DNA of 64,000 bases from Ophiobolus disseminans (GCA_010093685.1 MU006238.1:748129-812128); one strand, 5' to 3'; positions 22,032 to 35,015 are shown, counted from the first letter of the stretch. Notes: generated by a model from the sequence alone, not told the origin. Translations and numbers: made by a program.

Positions 22032-24306
22032 GGATATGTCTAGGTGTGATGGATGAGGGAAATTTAGCGTGTATGAGCTACAGTCGATGCGATCGTGCAA
22101 GATATACTCTCCATGCTCTCACTCTTTCCATATCTTTTCGTTGTCGAAAATTGCACTCAAGCACCTCATATAGACTTTCTGTCCAACATCGACTAGCCAA
22201 TTGCATCGGCTAGAGCTCGATGATGATGTTTCTTTGCTCGACCGTAGTTGATGATGGTGTGTTGTTAGGTGTCTTGTGCTGAGTTTGCAGGGACTTGCCT
22301 ACTGGTTGCAGCGCACACAGCGCTGACCGGAGAACCGATCTTTGACTGCTGTGCAGATACAGGGTTAGTGTGATGGCATGGAGGTAAGATGATCGCGACC
22401 TGTAGCTAAACCAGTGATGCACTTGATGGTGCTGGTATGGTGTTCTGGGCCTTTACATGATTTTGAAGATGTGTGGGACGCTACGTTTGATGGTTGTTTG
22501 GTTCGCCAAGTTTGATGGTTGTTCGGTGCGCCATGTTCGATGGCTGTTCGGAGGTACTAGGTCCAAGTAGCGTGAAGTCAAGGTTACGAATTGTCATCGT
22601 AGATGTGCGTCATGGTGGTTCAAGTAATGTCTCGTGAAGATGCTATGGTTGCTTGAGGGTATTGACAGCTTCATGGATGGCGCTTTGCAGCTGAAGACTG
22701 TTGTTAATAGTGATCGTGGGTGACGTGGATGACTCTGTATGTTTGGATTTACGAGGTGCAGTTGCTTGAGCACGTGTGCGTAGTGCATCTGGGTGCTGCT
22801 AGCTGGAGAGCCGCACACAGTCTAGAACCCGAAGCTTGAATAGACGACTTGTTTTCACGCCGTTCACCCTCGCTGCCGATGCTCGCCGGATGCGGATCTG
22901 CACTCGGGTGCTGAGGTTTCTTCGTAACATCCGTGCTGTGATGTGTGCGCAGAAAGCAGCATGCACATGCGCTCTGAGGTGTCACAGCGCTCGGCCACGT
23001 CCGAATTTGCACGTTTCGATAGTCGCGAAGAATCGAAGAAGTACCCACTGCCCCATCGAAACTCCACATGCGCCATCGTGATGGTACTTATTTCCGTCTC
23101 CCGAAAAATAGCCCGCACTGTTTTGGCAACATCCATAGCCCATGATTCTGGGATTCGATGGCCAAGTTGTCCATTGCGCAACATGCTCCACCGTAAGCAG
23201 ACACAATCGAAACCCACCAACCCCGACTCAGCAGCACACCCGGCGCTCGTATTCCAAGACATATCCCCACATCTTCTGCGTCGGAATTACGCGACAGCCG
23301 AACACCCGCAGCGTACTCGCTTGCGCGGAGCTTTGGTGAATGATTGTTCGTCGTGCGTGACATGGCGGTGAGACTGCCACTGCTGGATACATGTGGGAAC
23401 GTGTGTGGCGTGAGCTGGTGCTGCAGGGCAACGAGGGGTTCGCACAGTGTAATCAGGTCTGGGGATAGATTTGCTTACTGCAGGAGATGCCTCGGACGAT
23501 GCCTCAGGCATCTGGACCTCGCTCACAGCAATTTGTGTTAGACATAGGGGTGAAGTGGTGTTTGTGGCTTGAGCTGAGCGACAGACGGGGAGACAAGCTT
23601 TTCGGCACGATGGGCGAGCGAAATGAAAGAGATCAATCCAGTAAACTTTGTATTGCCAAAGCAGCAAACTAGGTCCGCATCGGGAGGCAAGAGATGAAGA
23701 TCTGGGGGTGGTAGATTGGTATTGCGTGTTCTACCACCATATGGCAACATAGAGTGTGCAGCAAACACTACCGACCACTGTAGGGGTGCACTTTCCACTC
23801 CAGTCTCGAACATGGCGAGAGGAACCCTCAGCGCCAGCCGCTCGCACTTCGCAACTCCACTTCACAACTCCACTCCTGAACTCCTCCACTCAGTTCCGCG
23901 CGCGAAATCGAACACAGACAGCACGCCATCAGCATTTCAGGTGCATAGCGTGACGCCGCCAAGTTGGCAGAGGCGTTAGCGGAGCGCCGCGACAGTGGTG
24001 GTTGCACGGCAGGGGTAGACGCTACGGGCTGGAGGCTAGCGAGGAACGTCAGCCGCTTCACCGTTCCGATATTTTGGAGTGTGGATATCTGGTATATAGG
24101 GCTGGAGCCTCCCTTCACTTTCGAGCTCTTCTCCCCATTCACTAGGTTTTGGATCGCACTGCTTGGTTTCTGGAACAGCCACGTCACTTCGCGAATCTGG
24201 GTCCACTACGACGTCTTCGATTGCGACTTTTGTATAAGTCCCGCTTGACCAACAACAACGACGAAAACAACAACACGCGCTTTGAAAGATCTGGACAAGA
24301 GAAGAG
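22032..24306. other. Large gene-free interval with a short tandem repeat
   Basis: 2.3 kb with only short, overlapping frames on both strands and no recognisable protein. A 25-base tandem repeat lies at 22485-22559. The right end is the 5' region of the cyclin-like gene. Confidence 0.55.
22485..22559. repeat. 25-base tandem repeat, about three copies
   Basis: Units start GTTTGATGGTTGTTTGG, GTTTGATGGTTGTTCGG and GTTCGATGGCTGTTCGG at 25-base spacing; the first two continue with near-identical CGCCA ends and the third diverges at its end. Confidence 0.8.
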
Positions 24307-25389
24307 ATGGAATTCTCCCCCGCACTCTCGGTCAACAGCGACATGACGGACGAAGAGCTGGACAGGTACTTTGCGACCTACGTTCCGCTGTCCAACCTAC
24401 CAACCCCTCCGCCTGCAAAGGAGCATGCACCATGCAGCACAACATCAATATCGACATCATCATCCTCGCCATCGATACAATCAACACAAGAATCATCTTC
24501 TCCAGAACTACAAGGTACGTTTTCCCGTCATTCCAGCACATGTCATATTACCGCATTGAGCCATTGTCGCACAAGCAAGATGCGAGATGCTCACGGGCCG
24601 TTGGTCGGCTGAGCGACACTCCCCTGCATAAGAGCCTCGTCCCACGTCATATCTCCGTCCTCAACACTCCTCCTTTATGCGTTGAAACTCCACTCCACAT
24701 TTATCAATGTTGTTCCTGTCGATCGCTCGTTTACGACCCACCACATTCCTTGCTTGCTACAACGTCGCCACAATGACAACACTAACATGCCATAAATAGC
24801 ACAAGCAACACACCTCGCCAACCTTGTCCCGTCCGCCCACCGCCCGCATGTCGACGCGATCCGCGGCTTCTTGGAGCGCGCAAACCTGCCTGATGAAGTC
24901 GTGGCATTCGCGGCGTGTGTGCTTGATTCATTGAGTGCAAGATTTGCGGCGACGTGGAGGGAAGAGCTTGTCTCTGCGGAGTTTGAGCGCGATCTGAAAG
25001 ACTTCCTGCGGACGGATATGCCGCGACATGCGCATGTCAGTCCAGATGTCATTGCTCTTGCGGCACTGGCACTCGCACACAGCTTTCTTGTCGACCGGCC
25101 ACGGTCGTCGCGGCACTGGTCGGTCAAGGAAAGTGCGGGCGTGTACAGTGTGAAGGAGATTGAGGCGACGAAGCGGGCGATGCTGAGGGACATGGACTAT
25201 GGCCTCGCGCGCATCACAGAGGAGATGGTGAAGAGCATGATGGCGGATATGCAGCGGCCGAAGACTGCATCGTCTTTGGTGCGAGAGGGCTCGGTGTCCA
25301 AGGCTGAGCGGCGGCGAACGCTCTCGATCAATCTTTCTGGAACGGCGATTTGGAGCCACGGTGTGCAGACGCCTGAGCCTAGTCCGTGA
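24307..25389 (+). CDS. Cyclin-box-like protein (265 aa)
   Basis: Exons 24307-24514 and 24800-25389 with a 285 nt intron (donor GTACGT, branch CACTAAC, acceptor ATAG), which is long for this window. What is seen: a low-complexity N-terminus with poly-Ser (residues about 44-68), then an all-helical region. The helical part has the order of a cyclin box: DEVVAFAACVLDSLSARF (first helices), DVIALAALALAHSFLVD (third helix), a W-S segment and YSVKEIEATKRAMLRDMDYG (fourth and fifth helices, with the LRDMDY phrase in place of the usual LLxxLDY). It most resembles Pho80/Clg1-like fungal cyclins that partner a Pho85-type kinase, but the kinase partner is inference. The C-terminal tail is basic with a possible phosphosite cluster (RRRTLSINLS). 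No membrane segment or signal is seen. Confidence 0.7.
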
Positions 25390-26464
25390 GGACTGCAGCC
25401 ACAACACGACTCGCTCATCACGGTCTTTTGTTGACGACTCGACGGCATTGCTTTAGCATTCTTGCTTGATACCCATATTCTTCGACATTCCTGGCATCAA
25501 TCGGTCAGTGTTCTTCAGGCATGAAGCGCCGAGCCTGGACAGCACCCATGTTATGGGGATATGGTCTCATGGTAGGATTACTGTGGGACCTTTTTATCTG
25601 GTGGCCTGATGCCCGCACCTGTTTGATTGTTTAGCATGATACCCAACTCAGGCACGGGAGGATTCCCTCTGAGGTCGCAGCGCACCGTCGATTAGGCGGT
25701 GTAATAGCATTCTTATTGTACATAGCGCTAATCTCGATACACGCATTGTTCCCACGTTTTTTCTAATGTGCCTCGCATCGACCTCTGCATTTTCTGCCCG
25801 CGATTTGTCCCGCAGCGAGGTGTGGAGGGGCAAGCAGCATCGACGTCACTGCACATGGCGTCCCATCTCCACAGCCAGTCTGGCCATTGCAGAGTCACGC
25901 TTCAACGCGCTCCACACCGTCGTAGCGCGCTCCGCATGCGCAAGTGTATTGGACGGCAGTCTCTATCACGTCTTAGCCAACGCTCCGCGTCGTTGTGTGG
26001 ACGGCGTGGAGTCGTCGGTGGTTGCGCCTACCCCACCTTGTGTTCGTTCCCGCGCGAGATGCATGGAGCTGCATGGCCGTCCTCAACAGCTTGGGGTGGT
26101 CCCCAGCGCGTCTGGCCTCCCCGCGCTGGCTGTAGTTGTGAATTTATAGGCCACCACTACTTGCAGCGGTTTGCGCGGCCGTACTTATCGACTGATTGCC
26201 GTGCTGCAACCCTTGCGGTCCTGTTCCTGCAGAGTAAACGGCCGCTGCTGTGCCGTGGTCTAGGAGCTTTATCAGACATCGTGCGATACTCAAGCAAGCT
26301 TTATAAGCTTGGCCACGCCCTCCTCTTACCTCTTCCTTTTCTGTGACCGCTCAATCCTCGATTGCGAGCTCCTTCCCCCCTCGCTCACCATTACCCCACC
26401 CTCGGCTCTGCAGCACCGACACTCCCTTAGCAACTCGCGCTTCTCTGCAATTGACGTGCTGAAA
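25390..26464. other. Intergenic, glycogen phosphorylase promoter
   Basis: About 1.1 kb. Two overlapping frames at 25766-26346 lack family features and are left out. Pyrimidine-rich sequence precedes the ATG at 26465. Confidence 0.55.
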
Positions 26465-29400
26465 ATGGCGTCTTCTGCCCCAACAACCCGCGAGCGCAAG
26501 CCCTCGACGAGCGCGCCCGTGGCAGACATCACGGGCCCGGTTGGGCCCAACTTCACCCGCCCCAAGCACAAGCGCACCGTGACCGGCTTCGGCCCCAGCG
26601 AGATCAAGAGCATCGAAGCGAGCATCCCAGAGCCCCAGCGCGAGGCCTGGAGGAAGTTTGTAAGTCTACCAAGTACCGGGCGATCCGGCGGCTCCCTGCA
26701 TTGCGGGGTAGCTTTTTGGGGCATGTGTGGGGTTGAGTGCTGATCGCTGCTTAGATGCCCAAGCCGTTTACTTCGCCTGAGGAATTCGAGAAGGAGGCCG
26801 TTCGCCACATCGAGACGACCCTTGCGCGCTCGCTGTTCAACTGCGATGAATCGGCCGCGTATGCTGGCACGGCGCTCGCCTTCAGGGACCGATTGGTCCT
26901 GGACTGGAACAAGACGCAGCAGACGCAGACTTTTGCCGACCAGAAGCGCATATACTGTGAGTGAATGAGAGTTGGGATGAATGGGCGCCCGCTGATGACA
27001 GCAGATCTCTCCCTCGAGTTCTTGATGGGACGAGCCCTGGACAATGCCATGCTTAACGTCGAGCAAAAGGACGTCGCTTCCGGTAAGCCCAACACATTCC
27101 TCACATGCCATTGACTTCTCTAACACATCCCCAGAGGGCCTTGCCGACCTCGGCTTCCGCATGGAGGACGTCATCTCCCAGGAGCATGATGCCGCGCTCG
27201 GAAACGGCGGTCTCGGTCGTCTCGCCGCCTGCTTCCTCGACTCGATGGCCTCGCTCAACTACCCGGCCTGGGGCTACGGCCTGCGCTACCGATACGGTAT
27301 CTTTAAGCAGGAGATTGTAGACGGATACCAGGTCGAGGTCCCAGACTACTGGCTCGATTTCAACCCCTGGGAGTTCCAGCGCCACGACATCGTCGTCGAC
27401 GTGCAGTTCTACGGCCAGGTCAACCGCTGGCAAGACGATGAGGGCAAGCAGCAGAGCTCGTGGGAGGGCGGCGAGATTGTGCAGGCCGTTGCCTTTGATG
27501 TGCCAGGTGAGTAGTCGAAGACGAATATTTGGTGACGGTGGCTGATCTGTGCAGTTCCCGGATACAAGACCGGCACTTGCAACAACCTCCGTCTCTGGGG
27601 CAGCAAGGCGGCTAGCGGCGAGTTTGACTTCCAGAAGTTCAACTCTGGCGAGTACGAGAGCTCAGTGGCGGACCAGCAGCGTGCTGAGACCATCTCAGCT
27701 GTGCTCTACCCCAACGACAAGTATGCGCACACTTGAAAACTATGCACAGAAATTGACTAACAACTCCAGCCTTGAGCGCGGTAAGGAGCTCCGTCTGAAG
27801 CAGCAGTACTTCTGGTGTGCCGCCTCGCTCTACGACATCGTTCGCCGCTTCAAGAAGAGCAAGAAGGCATGGAGCGAGTTCCCCAACTCTGTCGCCATTC
27901 AGCTCAACGACACTCACCCGACCCTGGCTATCCCCGAGCTGATGAGGATCCTCATCGATATCGAGGGCTTGGACTGGGATGATGCGTGGAACAGTATGTG
28001 TCTTCAAACTTCAGAGCTGTGCAGAAGCTGACAATATGCAGTTGTCCAGAAGACATTCGGATACACCAATCACACTGTCCTTCCCGAGGCCCTTGAGAAG
28101 TGGTCTGTTCCTCTGATGCAGCACCTGCTCCCCCGCCACCTCCAGGTACGTCAATCATCAAATTGAATGCTTCAAGTACTGACTAAAGTAGATAATATTC
28201 GAGATTAACTTGCAATTCCTGCAGTTCGTCGAGCGAAATTTCCCCAAGGAGCGCGAGATGCTCGGTCGCGTGTCGATCATCGAAGAGTCCCAGCCAAAGA
28301 TGGTCCGCATGGCATACCTCGCTTTGATTGGCTCGCACAAGGTCAACGGTGTTGCTGAGCTGCATTCCGACCTGATCAAGACGACCATCTTCAAGGACTT
28401 TGTCAAGATCTACGGACCTGACAAGTTCACCAACGTCACCAACGGCATCACGCCCCGCAGATGGCTACACCAGGCCAACCCAAGGCTCTCAGCCCTGATT
28501 GCCTCCAAGCTCGGCGGACACGAGTTCCTCAAGGACTTGACCTTGCTGCACAAGCTTGAGGCGTACGTTGACGACAAGGAGTTCCGCAAGGAGTTCCGCG
28601 AGATCAAGTACGCCAACAAGGTACGGTTGGCGAAGCACATCAAGGAGCACCAGGGCGTCACAGTCAACCCCGCAGCGCTTTTCGATGTCCAGGTCAAGCG
28701 TATTCACGAGTACAAGCGCCAGCAGCTCAACATTTTCGGTGTCATCCACCGCTACCTCCAGCTCAAAGACATGTCCCCCGAAGACAGGAAGAAGGTCGTG
28801 CCTCGTGTTGCCATTTTCGGTGGAAAGGCCGCGCCCGGATACTGGATGGCAAAGACTATTATTCACCTCGTCAACAAGGTTGGCGATGTCGTGAATAACG
28901 ACAAGGATATTGGTGATGCTCTCAAGGTGATCTTCATTGAAGACTACAATGTTAGCAAAGCCGAGATCATCTGCCCTGCCAGCGACATCAGCGAGCACAT
29001 CTCCACCGCTGGTACTGAGGCTTCGGGTACCTCGAACATGAAGTTTTGCCTGAACGGTGGTCTGATTATCGGTACTTGCGATGGTGCAAACGTAAGTTGA
29101 TACGAATTTCCCCGCGAATCGCAAATAACTAATATTTGCTAGATTGAGATCACTCGCGAAATCGGCGAGCAGAACATCTTCCTCTTCGGTAACCTCGCCG
29201 AAGACGTCGAGGACCTCCGCCACGCACATCTCTACTCGCACTACCAGCTCGACCCGCAGCTCGCCAAAGTCTTCGATAGCATCCGCAAGGGAACGTTCGG
29301 CGATGCCGAGCGCTTCTCAGCCCTTCTCAACGGTATTGTCGACCACGGCGACTACTACCTTGTCTCGGATGACTTTGCGTCGTACATCCAGACGCAAGAG

Positions 29401-29562
29401 CTCATCGACGAGAGCTACAAGAACGTGGAGGAATGGACCAGTAAGACCATTACCACTGTGGCGAGGATGGGCTTTTTCTCGAGTGACAGGTGTATTGATG
29501 AGTATGCGGAGGCCATCTGGAACGTCGAGCCTCTTATCCCCAAGGATGAGCCTGCGCCGTAG
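26465..29562 (+). CDS. GPH1: Glycogen phosphorylase (886 aa)
   Basis: Nine exons: 26465-26659, 26755-26956, 27005-27082, 27135-27506, 27555-27720, 27770-27993, 28042-28145, 28192-29091 and 29143-29562. The enzyme releases glucose 1-phosphate from glycogen by phosphorolysis, using pyridoxal phosphate. What is seen: the glycosyltransferase-35 core with [16 protein letters not shown], the glucose-site loop [48 protein letters not shown], and the PLP site [10 protein letters not shown] (Lys about 731) followed by GTCDGAN. The N-terminal extension contains [16 protein letters not shown], positioned like the regulatory phospho-Thr segment of the yeast enzyme, which suggests activation by a cAMP-dependent kinase. 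All introns are 46-95 nt and nearly all conserved motifs are continuous across the joins. Length matches fungal homologues. It acts in the cytosol on storage glycogen. Confidence 0.97.
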
Positions 29563-30000
29563 ATGGTGATGAAGGTGTTTTGTGGTGTTGTGGTCTGAAT
29601 GGATTTGAGTTGGTAGATCAATAGACGTAGATGATATGTTCTCCAAATCAAGGGCATTGGGACGATGGCGACGACTTTGATCAAGCATATTTGCCTGGGT
29701 CTTAAAGTTTATATGCTGCATGTGCGTTTTTCATAACGAACGGAGAACGTTGTAGTGAGACAACCATGTACAAATCTCTTGCAGTCGTGTATGTCTTAGA
29801 TATGTGATTGATAATTCTAACACGTGTGGTAAAGCTTTTCAGCTCCCTCATCGCTCATCTCGTCTTCTGGAATACTTGATGACAGCCAATCAGAAGCTGG
29901 ACCCTGAAGCTGGCGCACAGACGCGACGCGCGACGTCAACCGCAATCTGGCCGCAGAAGCTCAAGTAGCTCCACGAATAAGATCTTCAAACATCACCACC
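29563..30000. other. Intergenic
   Basis: Short region holding the GPH1 3' end and the promoter of the Yip1-family gene; no other gene seen. Confidence 0.6.
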
Positions 30001-31071
30001 ATGGCGAACCGAGGCTACGATGTCGTCGTCGACGTCGATCAAGAAGTACGCATACTTCATCTTGCCCCGAAGGCTGCGCGGGCATAGCTGACACTCCTCC
30101 AGGGCGACTTAGGCCACACAGACCTACAAGAAGACCTCGAATTCCATAGCTCCAGTACGTCCCACAATACCCTCACGCACAGCTCCCACTAAACCTTACA
30201 CTAGACTTCGACACAACCCCCTCCTCCACGCGCGGCGCCCCCAAAATCCAACCCGACAGCCAAGCCTTCCTGCCCGGCCCCACCACATCCTCCACCTCAC
30301 GCAAACACTACCTCTGGACGCTCTCCTTCTACGCACAAGCCTTCGACGTCGACACCAACGAAGTGCTGCGCCGCTGCACATCCGCCATCTACCCGCGCGC
30401 TAACTTCCTCGACGTGCTGGAAGGGAATCCCGACTTGTACGGGCCCGTGTGGATCGCGACGACGGTGGTTGTGATTCTGTTTCTTACCGGCACGATTAAC
30501 CAGTACCTGAGTCAACAGGGCGTGGGCAAGTTTAGCTATGATTTCAAGCTTTTGAGTGGGGCCGCCGGGCTGGTGTATGGGTATACGGGCGTTGTGCCTG
30601 TGGGGTTGTGGGCTGTGCTTAAGTGGTATGGGAGTGAGAGTGCGAATTTGTTGGAGTGTGCGTGTTTGTATGGGTATGCGAATTTGGTGTGGATTGTGGT
30701 TGCGTGTGTGAGTTGGAGTCCGGTTGCGAGTAAGTGCTATATCCCCCCTTGCATTTTCTTCTCAACCTTGATGGCCTGAGATTCGATGGATACGGGCTAA
30801 TCGGATCACAGTCCTCAACTACATCTTCGTCGCCCTCGGCCTCGCTTTCTCGGCTTTCTTCCTCCTGCGCAACCTATACCCCGTGCTCAGCACAACCGAA
30901 GCAAAGACGAGCAAGGTCTTGCTTCTCATTGTGCTGGCGCTGCATGCTGGCTTTGCGATTGCGATCAAGGTCTTGTTCTTTGCGGCGACGAGCCCGATTG
31001 GGAATCCAAAGGGTGGGGAGGCGGACAAGGGGGGTGAGGGCAAGGGCGATAGGATGATGATGTTTAGATAG
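30001..31071 (+). CDS. Yip1-domain Golgi membrane protein, YIPF1/2-like (293 aa)
   Basis: Exons 30001-30045, 30103-30154, 30205-30729 and 30812-31071. Yip1-family proteins are multispanning Golgi/ER membrane proteins that bind Rab GTPases and take part in vesicle formation. What is seen: an acidic cytosolic N-terminus of about 125 residues, the family phrase DLYGPVWI at the start of the first membrane segment, and five hydrophobic segments (about 130-150, 168-190, 200-225, 230-252, 260-280), followed by a short charged tail. The phrase YGYTGVVPVGLW between segments fits the Yip1 domain. The DLYGPxWI signature places it nearest YIPF1/YIPF2, but which yeast Yip protein is the orthologue is not certain. 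The first exon codes only 15 residues (MANRGYDVVVDVDQE). Start and all joins keep frame. Confidence 0.87.
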
Positions 31072-31837
31072 AGGGAATGAGAGTGAGAGAAGAGAAAGGA
31101 AGGTTGGTATTTAGTTCATCATGGATTTGGGGGTGCGGCGGATTGGTATCGATACCCTGTGTGCATTAAACAGCGAAGGATATATATATTGTGCATCCCG
31201 CAGATTTCAATCAAAGTATGCAATATCTCCTTGAGAGTGGTCAAGCTTCTTGTCTTTTGGGCGCGACTAGCATCATGCCTGCACTTCGAATTGGTCATGG
31301 TTCTCTCTTGTACTATACACGCCAGAAGTCGTAGAATCCGATCTTGAACTGTTGCTCGATGGCGCACGGTGGACCAGCGCGTACTCAGCATGCATGCAAG
31401 CGCTGCAGACCGCCAGCTGGCAGTTCTGCATGGTCGCTCGCACCCTTCCACATTCGTAAGATCAACATCCACATCCCACTTCAGGCTACAAAGCCAGCTC
31501 ATGTCGCATGACGATCATAAATTGTTTTTCCTGCCCATCTACTCATGCTTCAGACGATACTCCACGTGAGCGCAAGTGATGAGGCTATGCAGGGCATCGT
31601 ACCCATGTCGATGCTTTGACCACCGAGGCTGAGCCAGCGCAACACCAATACGATACGAGCAGCCTCGCTCCTTCCTGCAAACCCCTCCCCCACGCCGACA
31701 TGGACTTCACGACCTCTCACATCACTCATTGTCTATGAAATTTAATTGCATAGCGCGGCTATTCATGTTTTACCCACGGAAGGTCAAACCTTACATACAT
31801 ATCCCATCCTCGACGGCCTCCGGTTACTTCGCTTTGG
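31072..31837. other. Intergenic, HET gene upstream region
   Basis: Nothing recognised apart from a short (AT)n stretch near 31182-31190. Confidence 0.55.
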
Positions 31838-33896
31838 ATGTCTTCGTCTCCTCTCTACCCATCGCCCCTCTTAGGACGAACCATCCGCCTTCTTCATATT
31901 GAGCCCGGTGAACCAGACTCCCCGATTGTCTGTAGCCTTACGACAAAATCTTTGGAGGACGATACATGCACATACCTCGCTATATCCTATGTTTGGGGTT
32001 CAAACTCCGACCGCGTAGGCGTCACTTGTAACGGCCATGAGACAAAAGTTACCTCCAACCTTCACGCGCTACTCCATGAATTTCGCCGCAGGGTAACAAT
32101 AGGAAATGACCTGGAGCCTCTCTGGGTGGACGCCTTGTGTATCAACCAAAATGACGACGATGAACGAACCAGCCAGGTTCGTATGATGCAAAACATCTAC
32201 CAGCAAGCGGATGCCGTTATTATATGGCTCGGACCACCGCGCCCTGATAACGACAACGTCGATCTTCACACACTCCAGTTAATCCACGAGCCATGGAAAT
32301 CATTAAACTTACCTCTACTAGTGGGTGAAAAGTCTATGGCGTACGATGCATGGCTCGGACAGAACATCCCCGATCGAGCGTTTGCTGCAGTGGGTGAATT
32401 CTTGCAGACGCCATGGTTCCACCGCATCTGGGTTGTCCAGGAGCTGCTGTCGGCCAAGGCAGTAGTCATGTGGCGCGGCCCCCTGTATCTCGATGTGGAA
32501 ACTATGCTGGCTGGCGCTGGACACATTGCGGAGCTACCCAACGTCAATAGCAAAATTCAGGTATGGTCCGAGTTTGGGTCGACCAGAATGCACATGACGT
32601 GTGCAGGACGCCTCGCGCTGCTGCAATACGCCCTTAGGCTCGGCGTCCCGCTCACCATGTTCTACTTGCTCAATGCGACGAGGAACTTCGAGGCTACAGA
32701 CCTAAGAGACAAACTGTTTGCGCTGGTGGGCATCGCGTCTGACCTCGGGGAGGACTTTGTCGATTATTCTAAGGATCTCAAGGAGATTTCAACGGATCTT
32801 AGTAGACGCTTTTTGGACGGTAGCCTGACGGCTATGTCGAGTCAGCTGGATATACTGGGGTGCATTACAAGGCCTAACGGTGAGGGCGAAGACATGCCTT
32901 CGTGGGTAGTGGACTGGACGCTCTTGACAAATCGCTCCTTGTTCACGTCGTTGATAAGTGCGTATCCGTCTGAAGCCCCGTATGTACAAGATCTGCCTGT
33001 TGTCGAATTCCAGGATGACAAGGTATGTATACATGCCACGCAACATCGTCAACCTCTCACATAACCACCAGTCTCTTCGCATCCGCGGCTGCCTCCTCTC
33101 GCGAATCGCCCAAACCGTCGACTCCCCCCCGGGCATGGCTCACTACGTACGCACAGAAGACCTCATCGACTCCAAATCCGCAAAAGACTACCTCGTCTGG
33201 AAAACCGCCTCCACCGCCCTCGTCGCCACACTCCCCGCCTACCCGACCGGCGAATCCCTCTACGACGTCTACTGGCGCACCCTCATGTGCAACCGCAAAG
33301 CCGTCGACTCGTCCGCCCCGCCCGCAAACGACGACGGCTACCAGGCTTGGTGCCGCCTCCTCGACGGCCTCCAAAGCCTGAACAAAGGCAAAGACATCAT
33401 CACGCGCTACAAGCGCTGGGGCGACGCTATCTTCTACGGCATCTCGGCTGCTGCTGTAGCCGCCGTCACATTCCGCTGGTCCTCCATGGGCCGCTACAAA
33501 ATATTCCTCCCCCTGCTATCCCCCTACGCACACAAATTCTACCGCGACTTCCGGCACGAAGTCGAGCGCATCTGCAACATCAAACTGTACGAAGCATATC
33601 TCGCCGCGCAGTCTGAAAACCAGATCCAGCAACGCGAGTTTGAATCAAGTTTTAGCCAGTGGTGCCAGAGTCGGCGCTTCTGCGTCACCGAGAACGGGTA
33701 TATTGGCTGGGTGCCCATTGCAGCCAGGGTGGGCGATGTTTTTGTGCTTTTTGCCGGGTATAGGATTCCGATGGTGCTTAGGGAGTACGGGGATGGGTGG
33801 AGGGTGCTCGGGGATAGTTATGTGCATGGGTGGATGGATGGGGTTGAGGGGGAGGGTGGGGAGGTGCTGGAGGGGGAGATGCTGAGGATTTATTGA
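31838..33896 (+). CDS. HET-domain (heterokaryon incompatibility) protein (669 aa)
   Basis: Exons 31838-33022 and 33072-33896 with a 49 nt intron. HET-domain proteins trigger cell death when unlike hyphae fuse, and the domain is related to TIR folds. What is seen: the three classic blocks, YLAISYVWG (residues about 46-54), LWVDALCINQNDDDER with MQNIYQQADAVIIWLG (about 95-130), and TPWFHRIWVVQE (about 190-200). They are followed by the usual RDKLFALVGIA segment (about 290) and, near the C-terminus, the FCVTENGYIGWVP and GDVFVLFAGYRIPMVLRE phrases common to this family. There is no added NACHT, WD or ankyrin region, so it is the short stand-alone type. Its allelic or non-allelic partner cannot be told. 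The start at MSSSPLYPSPLLGRT is the first ATG. The 3' end is strikingly G-rich. Confidence 0.93.
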
Positions 33897-35015
33897 GGGA
33901 TGACACTTTTGTGGACTTGTGAGAGGGAAGTTAATCACGTTGGATACCCCAGGAAGATATGGTCTGGAGGCGCGTGACAGGAGCATGGGCTGGGCAGTGC
34001 AAAAGTATAGAAAGTCTCAAAAGTAGCTCATAAGAACCACGACCGCGATCGTCTCAATCGAACCAAAGTCGTTTGAATATGCTTGTGCGGGAAAGGCTTT
34101 GCCGTCGTCAGATAGGCTACACGCGGCGGTATCTACAATGGCTTTGGACTCGTCCAAGCTGGGTATGAACTCGCAGCCGCGTCAGCCCTTTCCCGGCAGT
34201 CTTAAAAAAGCTCATCGATCATGCGACTATTTCCACGCACCATAGAATTTCAAGCTCCAAGGTCTCGACAACCAGTGTCCCTGGGTCGGATTCCGGCACT
34301 CCGGTCCTGCAACGGCTCGATGGCGAAGTGCAGGACAAGCCCTTTCTAGAGGTCCAGTGTGGTGCTAGGTCGGTTGAATAATCTTGGGAGTCGTGTTCGT
34401 AAGACTTTTCACGGACGCGTGACGCCTTTGTGATTAGGAATACAGGACACTAATGAAAATGCATGGCTGTTACGAACAACAACGCATCAGCAAAAACCAA
34501 GGCACCAACGAAGCGATTTCTTCAGGACTCGAACCTCGGCCTCCCCGTCTCATAGACCGCCGCCCCTGGCTAACATCTTATTGGACATCAGGAGTGACGG
34601 CTACCCTATGTCGTATCCAGGGTGCGCTAGCACTACGCTAGGAGATCTTGGATGGATTGACACGGTGGCTTTGAGTTAATTGGCGATAAGAACTTCGGAC
34701 TGTGTCTCCGGCAGTGTGGAGAGGATATGAGGTAGAACATGGATAAGAAGCAGCCTGAGCAAGACGTAGTTCGTGACGCAGCAACAAAACTTCCACGTAT
34801 ATACAAAGCATATAGAGATACATGAATGCTTTTCACCGCAGCACGCTACCACACCAAACGCTATACAAAACATCAATCACTATGCCACTCACTCGCATTA
34901 CTCTCTCCAAAATCGCTCTTTCCAGGCCCCTCAATTCTAGGCCTACAACAGCAAATATCAGCAAAAAGCCGACCACGCAAGCAAACCGCCCAGCTCACAG
35001 AAAGCAAAAACGCAC
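33897..35015. other. Intergenic between convergent genes
   Basis: 1.1 kb between the ends of the HET and YVC1 genes. A B-box-like sequence on the minus strand near 34521 lacks a fold and is not called. No gene recognised. Confidence 0.5.

Noticed and set aside
25766..26346. Two overlapping plus-strand frames upstream of glycogen phosphorylase
   Set aside because: Rich in Arg, Ser, Cys and His without conserved pattern; more likely promoter DNA.
26326..27258. 310-codon minus-strand frame over the start of glycogen phosphorylase
   Set aside because: Overlaps conserved exons and introns of GPH1 and shows no recognisable domain.
34500..34640. B-box-like sequence (GGTTCGAGTCC on the minus strand) suggesting a tRNA
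   Set aside because: The T stem pairs only partly, no matching acceptor stem is found and the anticodon arm does not fold; at most a very old tRNA remnant.
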